DNA of 64,000 bases, from the NCBI RefSeq assembly GCF_024166365.1, contig NC_064820.1, positions 85,698,001 through 85,762,000 of the forward strand, written 5' to 3'. The stretch's first letter is position 1, and each line of letters begins with the position of its first letter. The notes under the pieces were generated by a model that worked only from the letters and a program-made list of their open reading frames with translations, ran no database searches and was not told the origin of the DNA. The stretch is from Elephas maximus indicus. Its lineage: Eukaryota > Chordata > Mammalia > Proboscidea > Elephantidae. Positions 1 through 9,796 of the stretch are shown piece after piece. A program made the translations under genes and the position numbers.

Positions 1-56
1 CCTCTGTAAGAAAATGGACACAATATTCTTGCAGTAAATATATACGATGGTACTTA

Positions 57-377
<321 letters not shown>

Positions 378-479
378 TTAAGACTGTACCCTTTTAAAGG
401 CAGAAAACTTGTGAGACCCAGAAAAACAAGGCAGTCCCCTTAAGCTCCATCTCTTACAGGATTCACTGTATCTTAGGTG

Positions 480-533
480 TACACACACACACAAATATAT
501 ATTACATATATATAAATACATGTAATATATATT
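480..533. repeat. CA/TA microsatellite
   Basis: A short (ca)n run followed by alternating ta/tatg sequence. A second AfroSINE tail core (cgactcaacggcagtg, about 538-553) follows directly. Confidence 0.75.
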
Positions 534-680
534 TGTTCGACTCAACGGCAGTGAATTTTTTGAGTATATATATTTATAAAAAAATTTTTTTTTTTTAATA
601 TATAAAACTGTTCTAGTGACATCTAGTGGATCTGCTTTAAAAAAATAAAAAAATTACATCTATTAGCCATTACCTAAATT

Positions 681-896
681 TTGCTGTTCATTGCCTTTGA
701 GTCAATTCCAACTCACGGTGACCCCATGTGACCCCACGTGTACAGAGTAGCACTGCTCTGTTGGGTTTTCAAGGCTATGACTTTTCAGAAATAGATTGCC
801 AGGTCTGTCTTCTGAGGCACCTCTGGGGGGGTTTTAACTGCCAACCTTTTGGTTAGTAATCCAGCATTGAACCATTTGTGTCACCCAGGGATTCCC
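681..896 (-). repeat. AfroSINE, near full length
   Basis: Reverse-complement AfroSINE of the longer subtype. It runs from the 3' core (gagtcaattccaactcacgg) through the middle block (gattgccaggtctgtcttct) to the tRNA-like 5' end (cacccaggga at the right). Confidence 0.85.
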
Positions 897-1404
897 TTTT
901 TATACACATAGCTTCCATTTTTGGTTTAATTGCATAGGAGAAAAAGACCTTGAGAGTCAGCTATCTGGATCCAAGGAACATGAATATTTCTATGATATAT
1001 TCTGAGAGATCACCGAAAGCAATGCACAAGTGTGTGTCCTTAAAAAGTCACCAGCATTAGTTTTATTTTATTTGAACCAAACACTAACATTTATAAGCTT
1101 CAACTAGTAAGACTAAGCATTTTTCTACATTTTGGTTTACTATTCATAACCTAATGTTACTTCCGAATATTGGAATTTTTTTTCCTTTAAGATTTAAAAC
1201 AAACAAAAAAATTCATGTGACTTCTAATTCATGTTATCTCTTATACAATATGCATTCCACTTGCTATGGCAGAGCTTTAGGTTTTGAATAAGGAGATATT
1301 AACTATGAACAAAATAGAGCCAAATGATGAGAGAAATGATAACAGACCTGGCCTAACAACTAAGGTGCAGGTACTGAGTGAAAGACATACGGAGACAGTT
1401 AAAC

Positions 1405-1445
1405 AAACAAACAAATATATAGTTAGATACATAGATAGATAGAGA
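1405..1445. repeat. CAAA/GATA simple repeat
   Basis: Short aaacaaacaaacaaat run followed by atacatagatagatagagag, inside DHFR intron 2. Confidence 0.7.
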
Positions 1446-1980
1446 GTCAAAGAGATAGAGAAAGAAATGACACTTTTGGTACTCATTTGTTTATCTAAGA
1501 AAAACTATATTTACTGATAACCAGGAACAGATCAGGAACTGGATGCTTTCCATATTACCAGACCATATTTAGGATTCCTTAGCTTCCAGGGATTTCCGTC
1601 TTGTCTCTACCTGTGACATAAGAGCCAAATCAATGGGTCTTGTCTCTGTCCTGTTAAAGTTCTGCAGCATCTGCTCCTTTCCGAGGTACTGTTTCAGCTT
1701 ACTTTATGGCTCTTGTCCCTGTTTACAGATGCCTCTCAAGTTTTAAATGGGGTCTCCTTCCATCCCCATATTCTTGTCCTTGGTCATCCTCTTTTCTCCA
1801 GTAGCTGAATTCACGTAGTTCCCTGTGTCTGACATTATCCTGGATGTCTTTTGGGCACCTCAAAACTGTCATCATCACAGTTGAACACTTTTTTTTTCCA
1901 TTCCTTTATTTTCATGTCACTCAGACTCTGAAAGTGAAAACCTAGGAGTTCATCTTTGATGCCTTCCTGCGTCACCTTTG

Positions 1981-2156
1981 GAAACCCTAGTGGCATAGTG
2001 GTTAAGAGCTTTGGCTGCTAACCAAAGGTCAGCAGTTCGAATCTACCAGGTGCTCCTTGGAAACCCTATGGGGCAGTTCTACTCTGTCCTACAGGGTCAC
2101 TTTGAGTCGGAATCGACTTGACGGCAGCGGGTTTGATTTTGTTTTTTTTTTTTTGT
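1981..2156 (+). repeat. AfroSINE with 10-bp target duplication
   Basis: Complete tRNA-derived AfroSINE with an A-box-like tggcatagtggttaag and a B-box-like ggtcagcagttcgaatc. It ends in the gagtcggaatcgacttgacg core and a T-rich tail. It is flanked by a perfect direct repeat gtcacctttg at 1971-1980 and 2157-2166. Confidence 0.93.
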
Positions 2157-2167
2157 GTCACCTTTGT

Positions 2168-2679
2168 TTTAGTCATCTAGTGCTGCTATAACGGAAATAC
2201 CACAAGTGGGTGGCTTTAACAAAGAGAAATTTATTGTCTCATAGTCTAGTAGGTTACAAGTCCAAATTCTGGGTGTCAGCTCTACGGGACGGCTTTCTCT
2301 CTCTGTGGGCTCTGGAGGAAGATTCCTTGTCATCAGTCTTGCCCTGGTCGAGGAGCTTCTCAGGGGCAGGGACCCCAGGTCCAAAGGATGTGCTGTGCTC
2401 CTGATGCTGCTTTCTTAGTGGTAAGAGGTCCCCAGCTCTCTGCTTACTTCCCTTTCCTTTTCTCTCTTGAGAGCTAAAAGGTGGTGCAGGGCACAACCCC
2501 AGGTAAACTCCCTTTATACTGGATCAGGGATGTAACCTGGTGTGTTACAATCCCACCCTAATCTTCTTTAACATAAAATTATAGTCACAAAATAGAGGAC
2601 AACCACAGAACACCGGGAATCATGGCCTAACCAAGTTAATACACACATTTTGGAGGGGACATAATTCAATCCATGACAA
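2168..2679 (-). mobile_element. MaLR/MLT1-like solo LTR
   Basis: Reverse-complement non-coding LTR. It starts ttagtcatctagtgctgcta and ends ataattcaatccatgacaa, the MaLR pattern of a 5' end like tgtcatggattgaattatgt and a 3' end like cagcactagatgactaa. Related copies lie at 9797-10308 and, broken, at 53873-57028. No internal retroviral gene is present. Confidence 0.75.
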
Positions 2680-3076
2680 TCTTTAACTTCCAGATCTTAA
2701 ATGGATTATTAACATGTAACAATTTCTTGGCTTTCTGTCCTCTCTCCGCTGCCCTCCTTCAGGCCTTATCATCCCTTTCAGGGCTTATTCCAAGCTCTTT
2801 ATATGGTTTCCTTTCCACCCAAAAATCTCTGGTTAGAAAAGCCTCTATCCAGCTGCCAATTTTGCCCAATACCTGAATTTTATGAGCATGCCCACATATA
2901 ATGTTAAAGAAAAAGGTGACATTTGACTAAATCTTGGGAACTGCACATACATCAATGGTAAGGGAAAAGGCCCCAGATTAACATGGAAAACTTCCCACAT
3001 AAGTAAAATTCGCATTGGTTAACTTTGGCAAGCAAGAAGCTTGTGAACCTCAACCAGTTAAAACAACCCACCTTAC

Positions 3077-3132
3077 CTTCCACTGAAGAGGTTGTGGTCG
3101 TGGTCATTCTTTGGAAATACTTGAATTCATTC
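3077..3132 (-). CDS. DHFR: DHFR exon 2
   Basis: Second coding exon, 56 nt, bounded by acceptor cttgtag and donor gtaagg on the minus strand. With exon 1 it completes R-N-E-F-K-Y-F-Q-R-M and then reads TTTTTSSVEG. The glutamate of NEF is the catalytic acid that helps protonate dihydrofolate (Glu30 in human numbering). Human and mouse exon 2 is 50 nt and reads MTTTSSVEG as I recall it; here an in-frame 6-nt expansion (bases 3088-3102 encode five Thr) adds two threonines. Phase is kept on both sides and both splice sites are canonical, so the exon looks functional. The lysine in NEFKYF matches mouse rather than human. Confidence 0.96.
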
Positions 3133-3464
3133 CTACAAGTCAGAGAAACACAGCATTACTCAGAACATTACTCTGTGGGCTTAAGCTGTAATGCGCGCTA
3201 CAAACAGCGCGCCTGGAGGTCTTCACGGCCGGGACTTCGCTCTAGGCCTGGCGCCGCGGGGAGTAGGCCTCGGCGCAGCAAGATTGGGACGGAAACCAAC
3301 AATTTCGCCTTTCCGACTGGTCATGCAGAAGGAAGCACCGTCCCTCCTGTCGGCCTCCCGTCCTCCCCATTCCCTTTTGGCGAGTCCGTCCGCCTCGTCC
3401 CCACCCGGGTGCCCCGATCACTGGCAGCCTGCACCAGCCTCGGTTTCCCCGGCCAGGCAGGTAC
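3133..3464 (-). other. DHFR: DHFR intron 1
   Basis: Short intron of 332 bp between exons 1 and 2, GT-AG. Most of it is GC-rich and part of the CpG island. Open frames seen through it on either strand are a consequence of CpG-island composition. I see no repeat here. Confidence 0.92.
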
Positions 3465-3550
3465 CTGAGCGGGGGCCAGGGTAGGTCTCCGTTCTTGCCG
3501 ATGCCCATGTTCTGGGACACAGCGACAATGCAGTTTAGCGGACGAACCAT
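3465..3550 (-). CDS. DHFR: DHFR exon 1 (coding part)
   Basis: First coding exon. ATG is the complement of 3548-3550 and opens [11 protein letters not shown], followed by [18 protein letters not shown], 28 codons plus AG. This is the DHFR N-terminus: the first beta strand, the [10 protein letters not shown] substrate and cofactor loop, and the W of LPWPP that contacts substrate. The donor ag|gtacct matches the DHFR exon 1 boundary, and the split Arg codon is finished by the G that begins exon 2. Residues 3-4 are Arg-Pro as in mouse; human has Gly-Ser. Start choice is certain because no in-frame upstream ATG fits the family. Together the three exons give the N-terminal third of the enzyme. Confidence 0.98.
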
Positions 3551-3607
3551 GATAGCAACAGTAAACCCCTCCGAGCTGGCTCCTCACACCTGGAGTCCGG
3601 GCAAACC

Positions 3608-3618
3608 TTGGCGCGAAA
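3608..3618 (-). promoter_or_regulatory. E2F site of DHFR
   Basis: On the minus strand reads tttcgcgccaa, the overlapping palindromic E2F element known next to the DHFR start site. It lies about 58-68 bp upstream of the DHFR ATG. Confidence 0.85.
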
Positions 3619-3627
3619 CTGTGGCCA

Positions 3628-3636
3628 CCCCGCCCC
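3628..3636 (-). promoter_or_regulatory. GC box (Sp1-type), proximal
   Basis: ccccgcccc on the plus strand, i.e. ggggcgggg toward DHFR, just upstream of the E2F site. Sp1 boxes in this position drive DHFR in other mammals. Confidence 0.75.
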
Positions 3637-3660
3637 TTCGTCCCATTTGTGCAGGCGAGG

Positions 3661-3670
3661 CCCCGCCCCC
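3661..3670 (-). promoter_or_regulatory. GC box (Sp1-type), distal
   Basis: ccccgccccc on the plus strand, a second Sp1-type box about 33 bp from the proximal one. It could serve both directions. Confidence 0.7.
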
Positions 3671-3740
3671 GAGCCCGCCTCCCGCTCCGCAACACGGCAG
3701 GGTCGCGACGTGCTCGCGCCTGCGGACGCCGGGGCGTTGT

Positions 3741-3758
3741 GACTGCGAGCTCGCAGTC
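3741..3758. repeat. Perfect 18-bp palindrome
   Basis: gactgcgagctcgcagtc reads the same on both strands with no spacer. It lies 42 bp before the MSH3 ATG, so it may be in the MSH3 5' UTR. Function unknown. Confidence 0.9.
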
Positions 3759-3799
3759 CCGGGGAGGCCCTGTCCCTGGGCTGCCGTCCTGGCCCTGTG

Positions 3800-4000
3800 A
3801 TGCCGCGCCGGAAGCCTGCCTCAGGTGGCGCTGGTGCCGCCGGCCCAGCCCCTGCAAGGCAGGCGGTTTTGAGCAGATTCTTCCGGTCTACGGGAGACCT
3901 GAAGTCCACGTCCTCCCGTGCGGATGCAGCCGAGAAGGCGGACCCTGACTCCGCAGCGCCCCCAGCGTCCACTTTCCCGCCTCAGTTGCCTCCTCACGTG
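3800..4000 (+). CDS. MSH3: MSH3 exon 1 (coding part)
   Basis: N-terminus of MSH3, the subunit that with MSH2 forms MutS-beta and recognises insertion/deletion loops in nuclear DNA. ATG at 3800 opens [10 protein letters not shown]; a GTG just before it is not needed. 67 codons end PQLPPHV before donor gtgggt, phase 0. Residues 21-28 (QAVLSRFF) are a PCNA-binding PIP box. The stretch that in human holds the polymorphic 9-bp (Ala-Ala-Pro) repeat is short here (SAAPPAS), which makes the exon 12 codons shorter than the human 237-nt version. Low-complexity and charged, so probably disordered. Embedded in the CpG island, transcribed away from DHFR. Confidence 0.96.
3973..3980 (+). promoter_or_regulatory. 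Possible second E2F-type motif
   Basis: tttcccgc fits the E2F consensus but lies in the MSH3 exon 1 coding sequence. Support is the motif alone. Confidence 0.3.
3995..4000. promoter_or_regulatory. E-box CACGTG at the exon 1 edge
   Basis: The last six bases of exon 1 are a perfect CACGTG (the MYC/USF/CLOCK core), encoding His-Val directly before the donor. Binding is untested. Confidence 0.4.
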
Positions 4001-4017
4001 GTGGGTTCGGTCGAGGA

Positions 4018-4155
4018 GGGGGCGGGGCTGTCGGCCAGAGGGGGCGGGTCAAGTTGGGGCGGAGGCGGGGCCTGAGGGACCGGGCGGGAGAGGGCGGGGA
4101 CTATGCGTGAGAATCCGTGAGATGATGGAACCAGACGAGAAGGGGGCGGAGCCGG
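4018..4155 (+). promoter_or_regulatory. GC-box cluster at start of MSH3 intron 1
   Basis: At least five G-rich Sp1-type motifs: gggggcggggc at 4018, ggggcggg at 4041, paired gggcgg/ggcgggg at 4056-4071, and more near 4081-4099 and 4142. They may strengthen the MSH3 side of the promoter. Confidence 0.6.
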
Positions 4156-4418
4156 GGAAGGAGACGGTGGGAAACACAAGCAAGGCTACATCCTGGTTGT
4201 GGTTCAGAGTTTTTAGTTCCCATCTGAGTGAATAGACTTGTAGCCAAAGTCACCCAGGTTCTTAACGGCAAAGCTGAGACAGGAACTCAGGGCTCTTGAC
4301 TCCCATTTTGATGAGGGTAGGGGACCTGTGGACAGGGGATACATCTTTTAATCTCCATCCTCCCTCCTTTTTTTTAATGGATTGGGGCTTGAAGAGGAGC
4401 TTTATGTCTGTTACAGTG

Positions 4419-4486
4419 TATGTGTTTGGGTAGGTGATTAGAAGAAAAGTAATCTGTTTTCTTCTAATCACCTACCCAAAGACATA
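4419..4486. repeat. Near-perfect inverted repeat (hairpin)
   Basis: Arms 4419-4448 and 4457-4486 pair over 30 bp with one mismatch (4424 against 4481). The inner 24 bp are perfect. The loop is the 8 nt gtaatctg. No surrounding transposon explains it. Confidence 0.95.
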
Positions 4487-4504
4487 TAAATGTTAAGTTT
4501 CTAG

Positions 4505-4900
4505 GTTTTAAAAAAAATGTTTGGTGAAAATACACACAACAAAACATACATCGCGTCCAGAATTTCTATATGTACAATTCAGTGACATTGTTTGCACTCT
4601 GTAGGTTGAGCCATCTTTCTTAACAACCTTTTTTAAACTGTTTCACCACCTTTAGCGCAAACTCACTGCCCCTGTAAGCTTCTCATTTATGTTTTCGAAT
4701 TGTTGTGAATTTGATCACATATAGATAATTTCTTAAAAGAGTGTAATGTTTAATGCAGGTGTCTTTTCTATTTAGGCTAAACTATTATTTGCTTCAAAGA
4801 GGATAGTTTCATTCAAGGTTTAAAGATGTCCTCAGGGTAATAATTTCCGGGGTCGTATGGCCTCAAAGGCTCCAGAAAGTTTCTAGATTTTGAAGTTGCA
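4505..4900 (-). mobile_element. Afrotherian L1 3' end, old copy
   Basis: Diverged sequence with ttggtgaaaatacacacaac, a caattcagtgacattg block and gatcacatatagataatt. It aligns block for block with 12990-13500. I assign it to L1 3' untranslated sequence from memory. Confidence 0.5.
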
Positions 4901-5033
4901 ACATCATTGCTCAGTATGTAAAGTGACTACAGTTAAAAGCATTCATAATGTGTAGTCAGTTGTCCAGTGGCTACATCCCTTGTAGTTGTAAAGTCTCATA
5001 TGCAGCTTGAGTGGATAAAGTTTCTTAACATGG

Positions 5034-7692
5034 TTGTTGTTAGGTGCCGTGGAGTTGGTTCTTACTCTTAGGGATGCTATGCACAACAAAATGAAACACT
5101 GCCCAGTTCTGCGCCATCCTCACAATTGTTGCTGTGTTTGAGCCCATTGTTGCAGCTACTGTGTCAGTCCATCTCGTTGAGGGTCTTCCTCTTTTTCACT
5201 GGCCCCCTATTTTACCAAGCATGATGTCCTTCTCTAGGGACTGATCCCTCCTGATAACATGTCCAGAGTATGTGGGATGTAGTCTCGTCATCCTTTCTTC
5301 TAAGGAGCATTCTGGTTATACTTCGTCCAAGATGGGTTTGTTCATTCTTTTGGCAGTCCATGTTATATTCAGTATTCTTTGCCAACACCACAATTCAGAG
5401 GCATTGTTTCTTCTTTAGTCTTCCTTATTCATTGTCCAGCCTTCGCATGCATATGACGTAATTGAAAACACCATGGCTTGGGTCAGGCACACTTTAGTCC
5501 TCAAGGTGACATCTTTGCTTTTCAACATTTTAAAAATGTCTTTGCAGCCGATTTGCCCAATGCAATGCATCTTTTGATTTCTTGATTGCTGCTTCCATGG
5601 GTGTTGATTGTGGATCCAAGTAAAATGAAATCCTTGACAACCTCAGTCTTTTCTCTGTTTATCATGATGTTGCTTATTGGTCCAGTTGTGAGAATTTTTG
5701 TTTTATGTTGAGGCATAATCCATACTGAAGGCTGTGGTCTTTGATCTTCATCAGTAAGTGCTTCCAGTCCTCTTCACTTTCAGCAAGCAAGGTTGTGTCA
5801 TCTGCATAACAAAGGTTGATAATGAGTCTTCCCCCAATCCTGATGCCCATTCTTCTTCATATAGTCTAGCTTTTCAGATTATTTGCTCAGCATCCAGATT
5901 GAATAGGTATGGTGAAAGGATATAGCCTTTCCTGACTTACACCTTTCCTGACATTAAACCATGTAGTATCCCCTTGTTCTGTTCAAATGACTGCCTCTTG
6001 ATCCATGTACAGATTCCTCATGAGCACAATTAAGTGTTCTGTAATTCCCATTTTCTGAAATGTTATCCATAATTTGTTATGATCCACACAGTCAGATGCC
6101 TTAGCATAGTCAATAAAACAAAGGTAAACATTGTTATGGTATTCTCTGTTTTTAGCCAGGATCCATCTGACATCAGGAATGATATCCCTGGGACCTTGTC
6201 CTCTCCTAAATCTGGCTTGAGTTTCTGGCAGTTCCCTGTGGATATACTGCTGTAGCTGCTTTTGAATGATCTTCAGTAAAATTTTGCCTGCATTTGATAT
6301 TAATAATATTGTTTGATAATTTCCGCATTCGGTTGGATCACCTTTCTTGGGGGTAGGCGTAAATATGGATCTCTTCGAGTTGGTTGGCCAGGTAGCTCTC
6401 TTCCAAATATCTTGGCATAGACCAGTGAACACTTCCAGCTCTGCATCCGTTTGTGGAAACATTTCAATTGGCATTCCATCAATTTCTGGAGCTTTGTATT
6501 TTGCCAGTGCCTTCAGTGCAGCTTGGACTTCTTTCAGTACCATCAGTTCCTGATCATACGGTACATCCTGAAATGGCTGAACGTCAACCGGTTCTTTCTA
6601 GTATAGCGACTCTGTGTATTCCTTCCATCTTATTTTTGATTGTTCCTGTGTCGTTTAGTATTTTGGCCGTAGAATCCTTCAGTATTGCAACTCGAGGCTT
6701 GAATTTTTTCTTCAGCTTAACCTGTCCTCATAATACTTTGCCTTCTCAAACTGCCCTTTGAAATCTTCAGTTCACCTCTTTTACCTCATCATTTTTTCTT
6801 TTTGCTTTAGCTATTTGACGTTCAAGAGCAAGTTTCAGAGTGTCTTCTGACATCCTTTTAGGTCTTTTCTTTCTCCCCGTCTTTGTAATTATCAGGGCAT
6901 CCTGATTACATGTTCGATCAATTTCAGACTGCAGAAGTTGGTAAAAATCTTCAATTTCTTCATCTTTCGCCTTCGTGGTTAGTGTGTAAATTTGAATAAT
7001 AGTCATATTAACTGGTCTTCCTTGTAAACGTATGGATATTATCCTATCACTAACAGTGTTGTACTTCAGGATAGATCTTGAAATGTTCTTTTTGACGATG
7101 AATGCAACACCATTCCTCTTCAAGTTGTTGTTCCCGGCATAGTAGACCATATGATTGTGCAATTCAGAATGACCAGTAACTGTCCATTTCAGATCACTAA
7201 TGCCTAGGATATTGATGTTTATGTGTTCCATTTCATTTTTGACGATTTCCAGTTTTCCTAGGTTCATACTTCGTACATGCAGGTTATGATTATTAATGGA
7301 TGTTCACAGCTGTTTCTTCTCATTTTGAGTCATGCCACTTTAGCAGATGAAGATCTCGAAAACTTGACTCCATCCACATCATTAAGGCTGACTCTACTTT
7401 GAGGAGGCAGCTCTTCCCCAGTCATCTTTTGAGGGCTTTCTAACCTGGGGGCTCATCTTCTGGTGCTGTATCAGAGAATGTTCTGCTGCTATTTGTAAGG
7501 TTTTCACTGGCTAATTCTTTTCAGAAGTAGACTGCTGGGTCCTTCTTCCTAGTCTGTCTTGGTGTGGAAGCTCAGCTGAAACCTGTCCACCATGGGTGAC
7601 CTTGCTGGTATTTGAATATCGGTGGTATAGCTTCCAGCATTACAACAACACATAAGCCCCCACAGTATGACACACTGAAAGATGCGTGGGGC
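5034..7692 (-). mobile_element. RTE (BovB-like) LINE, copy 1
   Basis: Reverse-oriented non-LTR retrotransposon. Its 3' end (ttgttgttaggtgccgtg) is at the left. On the minus strand I see broken frames for the endonuclease (SDLKWTVTGHSE, then IIQIYTLTTKAKDEE) and the reverse transcriptase (VQAALKALAKYKAPEIDGMP, CFIDYAKASDCVDHNKLW). Flanked by a perfect 10-bp target duplication cttaacatgg at 5024-5033 and 7693-7702. It is shorter than copy 2, so 5'-truncated or internally deleted. Frames are interrupted by stops and it is not functional. Confidence 0.93.
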
Positions 7693-8597
7693 CTTAACAT
7701 GGTACTTTAACATGTTACAGATGCAAATCGTTAGTCATTGGGCTCTCTCTGTTGCTTGCCACCCTTTAATGGAGCTGCTTTACCCGGAACAAAGCTGAAG
7801 GTTGAGCCCTTACCCTTCAGTATTTCTTGAACCCAAGTTGTGGAAGGGGCTGATAGACTGGCTTTTAGTCACCTACCAAGGCTTAATGGGGATGACAGCT
7901 TGGCTGCTTCAAAATCTTGTTTCCTTCACTATTTTTCTTCCCTAAAGTGCTTGTTCCCCCCAATGTTTCTTTATTTGGGGTGATTTACATTTTCAGGAGT
8001 TTAACAAGATTCTCTTTGCACCCACCATGTAGAGAGTTTTGAAGGACTTAAGCCAGTTTTTGGCAGGTGTCCTGCCAACAAATATCTCATAATCTTATGG
8101 CATCTTTAGTGCTGTGCATAAACCATTTGTAAACATGAAACAGTTAAGTCATATGAATATTTCCAAAATGGGCCTTTTTTTTAATTATTATCTTTCCTTT
8201 CTAATATTGCTTTTTCTAAATAGGTATTAGTTATTTCTTAAAGGTATTTCATTTAAAATATTTGAGTAGGGTGATTTCAATTTTACAATTTGAGATAGAT
8301 GAAGGCTGATTGAGTCAAGAAAGGCAGCTGCTTTAGTTCCAGTTAATTCTAGGCAGAGTTGAAGTGCTGAAGCTCCTGCCTGTCAGTCTGCATCTTGTCT
8401 TTGGTGATTGTAGAAACAGTTCACCCATAGGCTTTTCCAGAGCCAAGAGTGCATGATTCTATGAAGGGTAGATGGTAAGAACCTTGCTGTAATTCAGAAA
8501 TAATGTTTAAAATACTTCAAATTGAGTGTCGAGAGTAGAGATGATAAATTATTTTATAACCTTTATTATTTTGTAACCATTATTTTCTGTGATACAG

Positions 8598-8718
8598 GCC
8601 ACAGAAGTTGACAGAAGTGAAAAGAGAGCACTGGAGAATGATGGACCTGTTAAAAAGAGGACAAAGAAAGTCCAAAAAAAAGAAGGAGGAAGTGATTTGG
8701 TAATGCCTGGGAACTCTG
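8598..8718 (+). CDS. MSH3: MSH3 exon 2
   Basis: 121 nt between acceptor gatacag and donor gtgagt, the same length as human exon 2. Reads [20 protein letters not shown], then [20 protein letters not shown] plus G. Residues 68-107 of the predicted protein. The Lys/Arg-rich stretch ([19 protein letters not shown]) is a plausible nuclear localisation signal in the disordered N-terminal tail. Phase 0 in, phase 1 out; exon 3 completes a Glu codon (G|AG). Confidence 0.96.
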
Positions 8719-9120
8719 GTGAGTTCTGGGGCGGTGATTCTTTATTCTTACCAGTCATGGCTCTGATATTGTTACATTCTCCAGAGAGCAGAAGAGGCTA
8801 TTGGAGACGTGTATCTTCTTCCTTCATGGAGAAAGGTTCCCATTGTGCCTGAGCAGAGTTGTCCCTAGCTAAGTGGTGGTGGTGTGGGTGGGCATAGAGC
8901 TGGAGTTCTGAACTGGGCTCTCATTCTTCCAGCTCTCTTTTATTCCCTCTAGTCAATTTTTTCCTGATTTTATTAGTAAAACATTTTTGTTATAAAAATT
9001 TCAAATAATACAGAAATGTAGAAGGTAGACAATGAAAGACCTCTGTAATCCCTCCCTTCATTAATGCCTACTGTAATTTTTTGGAGCATTGTATATTCTC
9101 CCAGATTTTTTCTATTGAAA

Positions 9121-9163
9121 CCAAAGAAAACCAAGCCTGTTGCCATCGAGTCAATTCTAACTC
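9121..9163 (-). repeat. AfroSINE 3' fragment
   Basis: cctgttgccatcgagtcaat, reverse orientation, cut off by the plus-strand AfroSINE that follows directly. Confidence 0.7.
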
Positions 9164-9316
9164 AAACCCTGGTGGCATAGTGGTTAAGAGCTAAGGCTGC
9201 TAATCAAAAGGTCGGCAGTTTGAATCTACCAGGTGCTCCTTGGAAACTATGGGGCAGTTCTCTGTCCTATAGGGTCGCTGTGAGTTGGAATCGACTCAGT
9301 GGCAATGGGTTTTGTA
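9164..9316 (+). repeat. AfroSINE
   Basis: aaaccctggtggcatagtgg at the 5' end, B-box ggtcggcagtttgaatc, 3' core gagttggaatcgactcag. A TA-rich tail follows. Confidence 0.88.
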
Positions 9317-9796
9317 TCTATATGTGCATATATGTATGTACGTATAGAAACACAAATTAATAAGTATTGATTTATTTTACAGAATAGTAACACACTACAT
9401 ATATACTGATTTGCAGCTATCTTTTCCCGCTTAACAGAACATTTTGAAAAATTTTCAACGTCAGGACATGTAGATCTCCCCTGTCCTTTTTTGCATGGAG
9501 CTGCCCTTCCTATATGCTAAAGGGTGTTGGATAAAAACAGCATTTTTGGGCTCCTGGATGTCTAACGGCGGTGTTGGGTACAGATGTGTTTGAGTATAGT
9601 TGGTGAGTGGATTTTCCTTGTAGTTTTTGGCCTCAGAGAATTTGTGATAAAGGAAGACAGGAAATTTTTCTTTCTTCATTTTCCCCTGGAAATTAGGTAG
9701 AGAATGAGACAAAAGCAAAGAAAAAAAAGTCTCAGTGAATTAAGTATGTGAAAAATCTATGCTTTTTCAAAAGGCAAAATTTGGACTTAATTCTGT

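Larger units (their letters stand above)
3551..3799. promoter_or_regulatory. DHFR/MSH3 bidirectional promoter
   Basis: The two start codons are separated by 249 bp, so both 5' UTRs and the shared core promoter lie here. There is no TATA box. GC boxes and an E2F site are visible on the DHFR side. Known biology: DHFR and MSH3 (earlier Rep-3 or DUG/MRP1) are divergently transcribed from one GC-rich promoter, and DHFR peaks at the G1/S boundary through E2F. Exact start sites cannot be placed from sequence. Confidence 0.93.
3180..4170. promoter_or_regulatory. CpG island over DHFR/MSH3
   Basis: A sharp rise in G+C and CpG density compared with the AT-rich flanks. It covers DHFR intron 1 and exon 1, the intergenic spacer, MSH3 exon 1 and the start of MSH3 intron 1. 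Edges were judged by eye. This is typical of a constitutive promoter kept unmethylated in the germ line. Confidence 0.9.
4001..8597 (+). other. MSH3: MSH3 intron 1
   Basis: GT-AG intron of 4,597 bp. It starts inside the CpG island with a run of GC boxes, then holds a hairpin-forming inverted repeat, an L1 3' end and a 2.7-kb RTE insertion. In about 7703-8590 I see no recognisable repeat or gene. Confidence 0.92.

Noticed and set aside
1981..2156. tRNA-like A and B boxes in this and other AfroSINEs
   Set aside because: They derive from a tRNA but cannot fold into a tRNA cloverleaf with an acceptor stem; not tRNA genes.
3797..3799. GTG as MSH3 start codon
   Set aside because: It is directly before the ATG that matches the known MSH3 N-terminus.
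3025..4235. Many overlapping frames of 90-178 codons on both strands around the DHFR/MSH3 start
   Set aside because: CpG-island composition lacks stop codons. Apart from DHFR exon 1 and MSH3 exon 1 they run through introns and match nothing.
5983..6543. Reverse-transcriptase-like frame as a host gene
   Set aside because: Belongs to RTE copy 1, bounded by a target-site duplication and damaged by stops.
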